Below the pieces are notes generated by a model. It saw only the letters and a list, made by a program, of their open reading frames with translations, made no database searches and was not told the DNA's origin. A stretch of 37,715 nucleotides of DNA from Pilibacter termitis (GTDB taxonomy: Bacteria > Bacillota > Bacilli > Lactobacillales > Streptococcaceae), in NCBI RefSeq assembly GCF_900167335.1, contig NZ_FUXI01000008.1:64521-102235 (forward strand), in the 5' to 3' direction. Below, piece after piece: positions 25,714 through 32,571 of the stretch (position 1 is the stretch's first letter; each line of letters begins with the position of its first letter). A program made the position numbers and the translations under genes.

Positions 25714-26122
25714 TTCCATGGGGGCGGTAGTGTTGCGTTATTATTTGGCAAATTTTGCCGAACAAACAGGAAAAGTAATTATGATTGCTCCAGCAAATCA
25801 AGGAAGTGATTTAGTGAGCATTGTTCCAAAACGACCGTTTTCTCTTATTCTAGGTGAGGCTATGTTTCAGCTAAAGAAAAATGGTGTGTGGATGAACGGA
25901 CTGCCGTATTTGAAAAAAGATACCTTTATTTTTATGGGAAATCGCTCGAATAATTTTTTGTATTCCTTGTTTATCAAAGGGGAAGATGACGGCATGATTG
26001 CAGTTGAAAGTGCAAAAATGTCTGACGTTTCGTTTCAGATAGTCCATGGGGAAAATCATGTATCTATTTTAAAAAATAAAAAAGTTATTAGTGAAATCGA
26101 AAAGATTTTGGAGGACAAATGA
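25714..26122 (+). pseudogene. 5'-truncated mosaic second lipase copy
   Basis: The reading frame begins at the codon matching the Ser elbow of the intact lipase (VVYSMG here, VVHSMG there) and lacks the first 85-88 residues, including the oxyanion loop. From 25714 to about 26018 it is almost identical to copy 1 (about five amino-acid changes in about 107); after AVESAKM the two diverge sharply, although Asp and His equivalents remain (GENHVSIL). A TTG in the repeat at 25682 would give a hybrid product, but no active hydrolase is expected. The end overlaps the next gene by 4 nt, preserving the operon arrangement. Confidence 0.8.
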
Positions 26123-26715
26123 ATAAAAAAGAATATTTATTGACATTTGAAGAAGATTTATTAGCCAATCAAGAACAAATTACAAATGAAGTAATTTCAT
26201 TTTTGAAAAAGAGAGTACGACTTAACTTTATTGTAGGCATAATTGTATTTATTTTATCTGTAGTGGCGGAAATTTTGTTTTACTTGGAAGGCAATGATTT
26301 TCTTTTGGGGCTATATGTGGTTTGTGATGTTATCCTATTTTTCGGTGTTTTGTTAGTAGTGCAACAGTTAAACAAGCAAAAAAAGAAACTCAAAACAAAC
26401 TATTCTGAATACGTAAAGGAAAATGTTGAAACACTTTCTTTTACATCTAGTCAAACGAAACTATTGAAAGAAGATGCAGAGGCTTACGTCCTTGAAATAT
26501 TTGTGAGAGCAAATAAAAATACAATAACGAAGAAAATTTTTACATTACCAAAAGAAGCATATTTGATCAAAGGAAATTCAGTAAATGAAAAATTCATATT
26601 TTACCTTTCGCTTGCTAGTTATAAGAGATTATGGAGTAACGTTCCAGCCATTCTTTTTACGTATAGGTATAAAGAAAATGGAGAACTTTTCATATTAAAA
26701 AAGGAGGGGGAGTAA
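26119..26715 (+). CDS. Two-helix membrane protein, paralogue 2
   Basis: A 198-residue paralogue of the product of 25076-25672, with the same length, the same N-terminal plan (KEYLLTFEEDLLANQEQ), two membrane helices (about 33-52 and 59-81), the YSEYVKEN block and a KGNSVNEKF motif. Divergence is much greater than in the lipase patch, so the two pairs are an old duplication with a later local exchange in the lipase part. Translation is coupled to the broken lipase frame (4 nt overlap) and to folA (TAATG). Function unknown. Confidence 0.7.
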   Translation: MNKKEYLLTFEEDLLANQEQITNEVISFLKKRVRLNFIVGIIVFILSVVAEILFYLEGNDFLLGLYVVCDVILFFGVLLVVQQLNKQKKKLKTNYSEYVKENVETLSFTSSQTKLLKEDAEAYVLEIFVRANKNTITKKIFTLPKEAYLIKGNSVNEKFIFYLSLASYKRLWSNVPAILFTYRYKENGELFILKKEGE

Positions 26716-27212
26716 TGTTAACAGCAATTTGGGCAGAAGATAAAAATGGTTTAATAGGGAAGAACAATCAACTTCCTTGGCATTTGCCGAATGATTTACA
26801 ATTTTTTAAGGAAAAAACGCTAGGAAACACCATAGTAATGGGGCGAGAAACTTATGAGGGAATGGGCAAACGTCCTTTGCCGAATCGCCAAACAATTGTG
26901 CTGACAAGAAATGCTGACTATAATTCAGAGCATGAAAATGTGCTTGTGATGAATAGTGTGGACGAAGTAATGGAGTATGCAAAAAATAGTGAAACGCTAG
27001 TCATGATTACAGGCGGTGCAACGGTGTATAAGGCATTTGAGCCTTATATGACTACACTTTATCGAACGGTAGTGCAAGAAGAATTTGAGGGGGATACTTA
27101 TTTTCCAGAATGGGATTTTTCCCACTTTGAATTAGTAGAAACAATTGAGGGAATAGTAGATGAAAAAAATAAATATCCTCATGTTTTTGAACGGTGGGAA
27201 AGTGTAAAATAG
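26715..27212 (+). CDS. folA: Dihydrofolate reductase
   Basis: A 165-residue DHFR, target of trimethoprim; it reduces dihydrofolate made by ThyA. Seen: AIWAEDKNGLIGKNNQLPWHLPNDL, here quoted for its hallmarks GLIG, LPWHLP and the acidic Asp of NDLQFF; TIVMGRETYE (NADPH binding); ITGGATVY; and a C-terminal HVFERW. The length is normal, with no sign of a resistance-type variant that I can judge. The start overlaps the previous stop and has a strong AAGGAGGGGG. Separation of thyA and folA by the lipase/membrane modules is unusual; they are often adjacent. Confidence 0.95.
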   Translation: MLTAIWAEDKNGLIGKNNQLPWHLPNDLQFFKEKTLGNTIVMGRETYEGMGKRPLPNRQTIVLTRNADYNSEHENVLVMNSVDEVMEYAKNSETLVMITGGATVYKAFEPYMTTLYRTVVQEEFEGDTYFPEWDFSHFELVETIEGIVDEKNKYPHVFERWESVK

Positions 27213-27216
27213 CATA

Positions 27217-27275
27217 TGGTCATCTCTAAAAACTCGCACTTCTTCTAAATTGCTATTTTTTAGAGTTGCCCATAA
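27217..27275. repeat. Short internally deleted copy of the MITE-like family
   Basis: TGGTCATCTCTAAAAACTCG begins a left end that matches the full element through CTAAATTGCTA, and TTTTTTAGAGTTGCCCA is a right end in inverse orientation. The interior is missing, leaving about 59 bp that can form a hairpin between folA and the acetyltransferase gene. No other terminator follows folA. Confidence 0.7.
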
Positions 27276-27289
27276 GAAAGAGGTAGCTT

Positions 27290-27769
27290 ATGAGAACGAT
27301 TAGAATGGTTGAACCACAAGATTATGCACAACTGATGAAGATTGAGAATGAAATTTGGACGAATGACAATTCTCCTGTTTTGCATTGGTATGAAAATGTT
27401 GAGGAATTTCAAGAAAAAATGCAGAATGCGACAATTGTTGTCGCACTTGAAAATGAAAAAATACTAGGTTTCTTGAATTTATCTCAAATGAGCAAACTTG
27501 AAAGCAATCGCTTTTCTATGTTGATTGGCATTGGTGTGGCGAAAAACGCTCAATCTAGCGGTGTAGGAAGGAATTTGATAAGCTGGGTGAAAGAATACGC
27601 ACGAGAACATGGAAAGCATAAGATTGGTTTACGTGTACTTTCGACCAATGAAAAAGCCATTCGTTTTTACGAAAAAAACGGGTTTATTGAAGAAGGACGA
27701 TTGAGAGATGAATTTTTCATTGACGGAAAATTTGTTGATGATGTATTTATGGCTTGTTTTTTAGAATAG
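27290..27769 (+). CDS. GNAT-family N-acetyltransferase
   Basis: A 159-residue GCN5-type acetyltransferase. Motif A is seen as IGVAKNAQSSGVGRNLISW (acetyl-CoA pyrophosphate loop, Q-x-x-G-x-G variant QSSGVG), followed by LRVLSTNEKAIRFYEKNGF (motif B) and an RDEFFIDGKFVDDVFM end, close to the RimI/ribosomal-protein or spermidine-acetyltransferase-like group. The substrate is not determinable. The ATG follows AGAGGT by 6 nt; a MITE remnant lies directly upstream. Confidence 0.88.
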   Translation: MRTIRMVEPQDYAQLMKIENEIWTNDNSPVLHWYENVEEFQEKMQNATIVVALENEKILGFLNLSQMSKLESNRFSMLIGIGVAKNAQSSGVGRNLISWVKEYAREHGKHKIGLRVLSTNEKAIRFYEKNGFIEEGRLRDEFFIDGKFVDDVFMACFLE

Positions 27770-27784
27770 AATAGTAGAGGGAAA

Positions 27785-28666
27785 ATGAAAATATATTATC
27801 CGAAAAATGAAAAGAAAGTTTGGAAAAAACTTATTGCGACACCGTTATTTGAGCAAGTTTTTGCCTATCTTCTTTCGCATGAAAATGTGATTTTAAGGGA
27901 GTTAAAGCAAAAATTTCCAGAGAAGAATTTTGAGAAATTATTGGACGAAATGATTACGCTTGGCATAGTAATTCGAGAAAATCGCAGGTATAGAGTAGGT
28001 GTTCAACTGCTGGAGGAGTTGCCAAAATTTGATGTGGTCGAGCATGATTTTTTACAAGGTTATACGCAGGAGGAAGTAAGTTGCGGTTGGCATTTGTTTT
28101 TGCAGACGATTGAGTTTGATGTGGAAACTCCATTGTTTGTGAAAAATTTTACTCCGCTTGCTCTCGCACTTGAGAAACTTCCGCTTGCTCAAGAGTTGCT
28201 AGATGAAAAAAGTCAACTTCATTTTTGTTCTTTTAGCACGATTGGGCTTGATAAAGGTACGATTTCAGATTATTTTCAGAAGCTGAGTGAAAATAGTAGA
28301 TTGAGCGGCGAAGAAATGGAGATTTATTCATTGTTAGGCGATGTTAACCCGAGTTATGCAATGCGTGCGTTTTCGATATATTTGTTGAAATTCTTAGAGA
28401 ATACTTCGTTGGAAAAAAGACGTGAGGACATATTTTTGGATGCTTTGGTGCATTTTAATGTGTTAAGGCAAAAAAAGACAACGTATTTTTTAAATGTTCC
28501 TTTTTACCAAAAAGAGTGTGGTCAAGAAGTCTTAGGCTTGCTCAAGGAAAATTTCCCAGAAGTTACAAGAATAGAAGATTTTTTGAAACTATCGGAGTAT
28601 TTTGCTAGGTATTCTCAAAAAATCAAAGAAAATTTTATAAGTTTGGAGCGAAAAGATGAAAAATAA
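27785..28666 (+). CDS. DUF1803-like protein of unknown function
   Basis: A 293-residue soluble protein. The first 80 residues (KIYYPKNEKKVWKKLI ... VILRELKQKFPEKNFEKLLDEM) look like a winged-helix region and recall the DUF1803 proteins of streptococci and enterococci; I am not certain of that match. The rest is helical and acidic, without catalytic motifs that I recognise. It starts 15 bp after the acetyltransferase and overlaps the MazG-like gene by 11 bp, so the three are probably one operon. Confidence 0.6.
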   Translation: MKIYYPKNEKKVWKKLIATPLFEQVFAYLLSHENVILRELKQKFPEKNFEKLLDEMITLGIVIRENRRYRVGVQLLEELPKFDVVEHDFLQGYTQEEVSCGWHLFLQTIEFDVETPLFVKNFTPLALALEKLPLAQELLDEKSQLHFCSFSTIGLDKGTISDYFQKLSENSRLSGEEMEIYSLLGDVNPSYAMRAFSIYLLKFLENTSLEKRREDIFLDALVHFNVLRQKKTTYFLNVPFYQKECGQEVLGLLKENFPEVTRIEDFLKLSEYFARYSQKIKENFISLERKDEK

Positions 28667-28955
28667 CATCATGCAGGAGATTGAACAATTTATCACAGAC
28701 CGCAATTGGCGACAAAATCATAACGCGAAAGATTTGGCAGTTGCGATTTCGATTGAGTCAGGCGAGCTTTTGGAGGATTTTCTATGGCTTTCTGCCGAGG
28801 AGGGCTTGGCGAGAAATATGGAAAACATCAAGGAGGAGTTGGCGGATGTGCTGATTTATGCTTATCAGTTGGCAAGTTTGCTTGATTTGGATGTAGAGGA
28901 GATTATGCGAGAGAAAATAGCGAAAAATGCGTTAAAATATCCGATTGAGAAGTGA
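28656..28955 (+). CDS. MazG-like nucleotide pyrophosphohydrolase
   Basis: A 99-residue all-alpha NTP pyrophosphohydrolase. The metal-binding pattern is visible: ISIESGELLEDFLW (E-x-x-E type) followed by EELADVLIYAYQLA (E-x-x-D). Such proteins hydrolyse (deoxy)nucleoside triphosphates to monophosphates, cleaning the nucleotide pool; the specificity here is unknown. The ATG lies inside the end of the previous gene with GGAGCG upstream. The ssrA promoter follows 17 bp after the stop. Confidence 0.85.
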   Translation: MKNNIMQEIEQFITDRNWRQNHNAKDLAVAISIESGELLEDFLWLSAEEGLARNMENIKEELADVLIYAYQLASLLDLDVEEIMREKIAKNALKYPIEK

Positions 28956-28971
28956 TTTTCCAAAAAAACAC

Positions 28972-28999
28972 TTGCATTTTTCAAAAAATCTGATATACT
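28972..28999 (+). promoter_or_regulatory. ssrA promoter with extended -10
   Basis: TTGCAT (28972-28977), 16 bp, TATACT (28994-28999) preceded by TG-A, giving an extended -10 (TGATATACT). Confidence 0.75.
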
Positions 29000-29002
29000 A
29001 AA

Positions 29003-29033
29003 GTTCCTACCTTTTGAAGTAGGAACCTTTTTT
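29003..29033 (+). terminator. Terminator-like hairpin between the ssrA promoter and mature tmRNA
   Basis: GTTCCTAC/GTAGGAAC (8 bp perfect stem, 8 nt loop) is followed by CTTTTTT. Its left arm coincides with the predicted ssrA transcription start, so it may stop read-through from the MazG-like operon while being incomplete in RNA started at the ssrA promoter. Confidence 0.65.
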
Positions 29034-29035
29034 AA

Positions 29036-29394
29036 GGGGTTGTTACGGATTCGACAGGTGTAGTTTGAGCAGGGATTGCGCTTCGCAGGTTACGTCTGCG
29101 TTAAAACGTTACAGTTAAATATAACTGCAAAACAAAACAATTCTTACGCTTTAGCTGCCTAAAAAACAGCGGGCGTGAGCGTCTTGGTGTCGCCCATGCA
29201 CTCAAGTAACGCTCTCATTTCAGTGGGATACGATAAATTTTTCCGTCTGCAAAATTTATAAGAGATCATCAGACTGGCAATTTGGAACGCGAGTTTTGCC
29301 GCGACCCAAATTGTAAGAAAAAATAGCAAGACTATGAGCGTAGATATGTTTGTGGCAATATGCTTGGACGCGGGTTCAATTCCCGCCAGCTCCA
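29036..29394 (+). ncRNA. ssrA: Transfer-messenger RNA (tmRNA)
   Basis: The 5' end GGGGTTGTTACGGATTCGAC and the 3' end GACGCGGGTTCAATTCCCGC-CAGCTCCA form the tRNA-like part: acceptor GGGGTTG/CAGCTCC with G-U pairs, and a T-arm with GGTTCAA. The CCA tail is not encoded after the discriminator A at 29394. The tag frame starts at the resume codon GCA (29127) and ends with TAA (29160-29162), encoding AKQNNSYALAA, whose YALAA end is the usual degradation signal. tmRNA with SmpB rescues stalled ribosomes. The mature RNA is about 359 nt. A terminator follows closely. Confidence 0.97.
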
Positions 29395-29401
29395 TTTTGA
29401 G

Positions 29402-29442
29402 AAACTCCTTGAGCCTTTTGATTGGTTTAGGGAGTTTTTTTT
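29402..29442 (+). terminator. Intrinsic terminator of ssrA
   Basis: A 14 bp stem AAACTCCTTGAGCC/GGTTTAGGGAGTTT with G-U pairs is followed by TTTTTT. Confidence 0.9.
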
Positions 29443-29496
29443 ATTTGGGTAATGAGTGTGATTTTTTCAGATTTTTTGTTTTATTCAATCTTTAAT

Positions 29497-29611
29497 AACT
29501 ACGAGGAGCAGGAGTTTGGCAACTGTTCGCAATGTCGAACGCAACTAATGTTGCGATTAAATAAACGACATGGCTACTGTTGCAAACTCCTGACCGCCCT
29601 CTCCGCTTTTC
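29497..29611 (-). repeat. Palindromic repeat unit (outermost of the phoR array)
   Basis: About 115 bp, lacking the usual TTTGTCTAGCT edge. Arms GGAGTTTGGCAAC/GTTGCAAACTCC, inner helix ATGTCG/CGACAT and apex CGCAAC/GTTGCG are all paired yet different from the neighbouring units. Confidence 0.88.
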
Positions 29612-29736
29612 GTTTTGTCTAGCTCCGAAGTGCTGAAGTTTGGTCGCTGTTCGCAACAGCACTGGAAACTACGTTTCCAGCAAGTAAATGCTGTGTCTCA
29701 CTGCGACAAACTTCACCCCGCCCTTCTCCGCTTTTC
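29612..29736 (-). repeat. Palindromic repeat unit (middle of the phoR array)
   Basis: A 125 bp unit: outer arms GAAGTTTGGTCGC/GCGACAAACTTC, inner helix ACAGCA/TGCTGT, apex CTGGAAAC/GTTTCCAG. Confidence 0.92.
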
Positions 29737-29861
29737 GTTTTGTCTAGCTCCGAAGTGCAGAAGTTTGGTCGCTGTTCGCAACAGCACTGGAAACTACGTT
29801 TCCAGCAAGTAAATGCTGTGGCTCACTGCGACAAACTTCACCCCGCCCTTCTCCGCTTTTC
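29737..29861 (-). repeat. Palindromic repeat unit abutting the phoR stop codon
   Basis: A 125 bp unit almost identical to its neighbour, hence a recent tandem copy. On the minus strand phoR ends TAA, then one C, then GAAAAGC of this unit. Confidence 0.92.
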
Positions 29862-29862
29862 G

Positions 29863-31620
29863 TTATAACTTTACAACAAATTCTGTTCCTACGCCTACTT
29901 GACTATTTAATTCGATTGTTCCGCCAAGTAAGTCTACATAATTTTTAACAATGGATAATCCTAATCCTGTTCCGCCAGAATAGCGTGTGCGTGCTTTGTC
30001 TACTCGATAGAATCGTTCGAAAATTCGTTTTTGGTTTTCGAGGTCAATGCCGATACCGTTGTCTTTAATGCTTAGTGTAAGAGAAGTTTCGTCTATCGAA
30101 AAATGAAGTTCGATTTTTCCTTTTTCTTTGGAATATTGTATGGCATTTTCAAATAAATTTTTCACAATCGGTTGGAACAATGCAGGTTTTGTTGAAAAGC
30201 AAGGCTTACTTGTTGAAGTAGAAGAAATTTCTACTTGTAATTCTTTTTCTTGAATTTGACTAATATAACTTTTCGTCAAATCTTCCAAAAAATTTTTGAG
30301 ATTAATCTCTTGATTTTCGCCCTCGTAAGTATCTCGTCCTCTAGACAATTGTAAAATTTCTTGTATGAGATGTTCTAAACGTTTCGCATCTCTTTGCATA
30401 ATCTCAAGAAACTGGCGAGTTAATTCTTTGTCTTCCATCGCACCGTCTAAAAGTGTTTCGGTAAAACCGATTAGACTGGTAACAGGCGTTTTCAGCTCAT
30501 GAGAAACATTGCCGACAAAATCACGTTGCATTTGCTCAAGTTGTCGCACTCTTGTCAAATTGTACGCTGATCCAATCATCGAAAGTTCGCTTGAAGTATG
30601 ATCAATATATCTCAAAGTAACATCTAGCACACGTTCAGGTGAGGATAAATGAATTTCCTTTTGCTCGGAATGTTTTGCTTGTAGACTTTGTTGAATTAAT
30701 AACAAAAGTTCACTTTGAGCAAATACTTGCGTATAATGCTTATTTTTACATTCGTCAACCTCTAAAATTTGAGCAAGTGCAGGGTTTATCAACAGAACGG
30801 TGCCATCTTTTTTTAGCAAAAATACACCAATCATCAATTCTTGTAAAAATTGATAAAATTGTTCTTCGGTTGATTGATAGGCTTGATAGGTTGCACTCAT
30901 TTTTTGGTTGAGAGAATTGATGACCGTGTAAAATTCCTGCATATTTTTCGATTCTGTCAAAATTGCATGGACTTCTTCAGGTTTTCGCAAACTTTTTTTC
31001 AAAACAGGCAAGATCATCTCAATAGGTTCATTTTTTTGGCGAATCAATCGTAAAATGGAAATGCCAAGAATAATGAACAGCACGCTTAAAATTCCAATCA
31101 TATAGCTACGAAATAGCTCGATTGCCTTGGAAAAACTTGCGACTTCGTTAGAAATTCTCAAAAAACCAATCAGTTTTCCGTCCGTTTTGACAGGAAGGGC
31201 AACGTAGAGCCAATCTTTTTTTTGCTGAGTAGGACTTTTGCGAACGGAAGTGCCAATATTTGCTCCTTTTTCAATGGCTTGAATTTCAGGACGATTTTTT
31301 CGACTGGTGCCAATTTTATCCCCCGCACTATCAAAAAGAATTGTGCCGTCGGAAAGAAGAATCGTCAAACGATCTTGATCCACACGAAGAAAATCAGCCA
31401 TTGTTTTTTCTTGTTCTGCATTCAATGTTTCCTTTTCCAAGACTTGCTTGGTTGGAAATGTATCAATGAAAAGCGTTAATTTCTTCTCTAAAAGCCCTGT
31501 TTGTTGATGAATGACTTGTTCTTTGAAAAAATGATTGCCTACGAGCAAACAGGTGATGAAAAGCAACAGTAGCACAAGAAGTGCAGAAAATCCTTCACGA
31601 AACGTTTTGGAACGTAGCAT
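29863..31620 (-). CDS. phoR: PhoR-like sensor histidine kinase
   Basis: A 585-residue kinase. It has two membrane helices (about 10-28 and 173-193) flanking an external sensor domain of about 140 residues, then a linker/HAMP-like stretch and a PAS region (about 250-355, ELMIGVFLLKKDGTVLLINP). The H-box FVGNVSHELKTP has His374, and the ATPase domain has KDNGIGI and GGTGLGLSIV. The layout is that of PhoR/WalK kinases of Firmicutes; the partner and the single PAS favour PhoR. The ATG follows GAGGT at 6 nt, 9 bp after the phoP stop. No intrinsic terminator follows; the palindromic repeats begin one base after the stop codon. The signal in this group is usually phosphate or wall-precursor status. 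Confidence 0.85.
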   Translation of the reverse strand: MLRSKTFREGFSALLVLLLLFITCLLVGNHFFKEQVIHQQTGLLEKKLTLFIDTFPTKQVLEKETLNAEQEKTMADFLRVDQDRLTILLSDGTILFDSAGDKIGTSRKNRPEIQAIEKGANIGTSVRKSPTQQKKDWLYVALPVKTDGKLIGFLRISNEVASFSKAIELFRSYMIGILSVLFIILGISILRLIRQKNEPIEMILPVLKKSLRKPEEVHAILTESKNMQEFYTVINSLNQKMSATYQAYQSTEEQFYQFLQELMIGVFLLKKDGTVLLINPALAQILEVDECKNKHYTQVFAQSELLLLIQQSLQAKHSEQKEIHLSSPERVLDVTLRYIDHTSSELSMIGSAYNLTRVRQLEQMQRDFVGNVSHELKTPVTSLIGFTETLLDGAMEDKELTRQFLEIMQRDAKRLEHLIQEILQLSRGRDTYEGENQEINLKNFLEDLTKSYISQIQEKELQVEISSTSTSKPCFSTKPALFQPIVKNLFENAIQYSKEKGKIELHFSIDETSLTLSIKDNGIGIDLENQKRIFERFYRVDKARTRYSGGTGLGLSIVKNYVDLLGGTIELNSQVGVGTEFVVKL

Positions 31621-31629
31621 ATTGCGACC

Positions 31630-32367
31630 TCACTTTTCTTCGGGTTGCTGGAAACGATAGCCAAATCCACGAACAGTCACTAAATATTTTGGATTTTTTG
31701 GGTCGAGTTCAATTTTTTCACGCAAATGACTTACGTGAACGTCAACAATTCTCGTTGTACCGTCAAAATCAAAACTCCACATTCGATCAAGCAACACTTC
31801 ACGAGGAATAATTCGCCCAAGTCGTTTCATAAAGTAACTCAGCAACTCAAATTCTTTAGGTGTGACATCTACTTTTTTGCCACGAACATTGACAGAAAAA
31901 TTATTCGGGTCAACGATAATTTCCCCTGCTTGCAAAAGTGGTTGATGAACTTCAAGTTCTTGGTCGTTCATTTGTTCGGGTGTGTGAAGTTGAGCTTTGG
32001 TAATTTCTTCTCGACGAAAAATAGCTTTCATGCGTGCAATCACTTCACGTGGCGAAAAAGGTTTGGTTAAATAATCATCCGCTCCGATTTCAAGCCCGAT
32101 AATTTTTTCCACTTGGTCATCTTTTGCGGTCAAAATCAAGATTGGCACATCAATTTTTTCACGGCGTAACTTCCGTGTAATTTCCATTCCGTTCATGCTT
32201 GGCAACATGACATCCAACACAAGAAAATCATATCCGCCATTTATCGCCATTTCAAACGCAATCTTCCCGTCCTCAGCAGTATCAACGGTGTACCCCTCTT
32301 TTTCCAAATTAAATTTCAAAAGCGTTAGAATAGACAATTCATCGTCTACTACAAGAATTTTTTTCAT
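31630..32367 (-). CDS. phoP: PhoP-like response regulator
   Basis: A 245-residue OmpR-family regulator. Receiver with acidic residues at 8-9 and phospho-acceptor Asp52 (LVLDVMLPSMNG), the TKPFSPREV switch typical of Bacillus PhoP, a linker of about 30 residues rich in Gln/Glu, then the winged helix (DVTPKEFELLSYF, RIVDVHVSHLREKIE, VRGFGYRF). The ATG at 32365-32367 has GAGGA 9 nt upstream; a GTG 21 bp earlier has none. It is the first gene of phoP-phoR. By family it would control phosphate or cell-wall genes; no pst genes are in the window. Confidence 0.88.
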   Translation of the reverse strand: MKKILVVDDELSILTLLKFNLEKEGYTVDTAEDGKIAFEMAINGGYDFLVLDVMLPSMNGMEITRKLRREKIDVPILILTAKDDQVEKIIGLEIGADDYLTKPFSPREVIARMKAIFRREEITKAQLHTPEQMNDQELEVHQPLLQAGEIIVDPNNFSVNVRGKKVDVTPKEFELLSYFMKRLGRIIPREVLLDRMWSFDFDGTTRIVDVHVSHLREKIELDPKNPKYLVTVRGFGYRFQQPEEK

Positions 32368-32423
32368 TCCGTTTTCCTCTATTTTCACTTTTTTACTAAA
32401 GGGAGACTTTAGGTTTTATAGAA

Positions 32424-32432
32424 ATTATATCA
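32424..32432 (-). promoter_or_regulatory. Extended -10 promoter for phoPR
   Basis: The minus strand reads TGATATAAT, i.e. TG-n-TATAAT, about 57 bp before the phoP start codon. No good -35 is visible. The region between phoP and lepA is divergent and about 200 bp long. Confidence 0.5.
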
Positions 32433-32571
32433 TTATTTCACTGAATTGAGAGGTGAATTTTTTGTTTTTCTATTAGATTTTAAAATTGCCTCGGTATTCA
32501 CTTGAAAACAATGCAAAGTCTACCCTTTTTATGTTAAAATAAAAAGACTGAATAAGAACAAGGAGTATCAG

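Noticed and set aside
25682-26122. Hybrid frame starting with TTG in the half repeat and running into lipase sequence, considered as a new gene
   Set aside because: No convincing ribosome site, and the product lacks the oxyanion loop and first third of the fold; a broken gene is the simpler reading.
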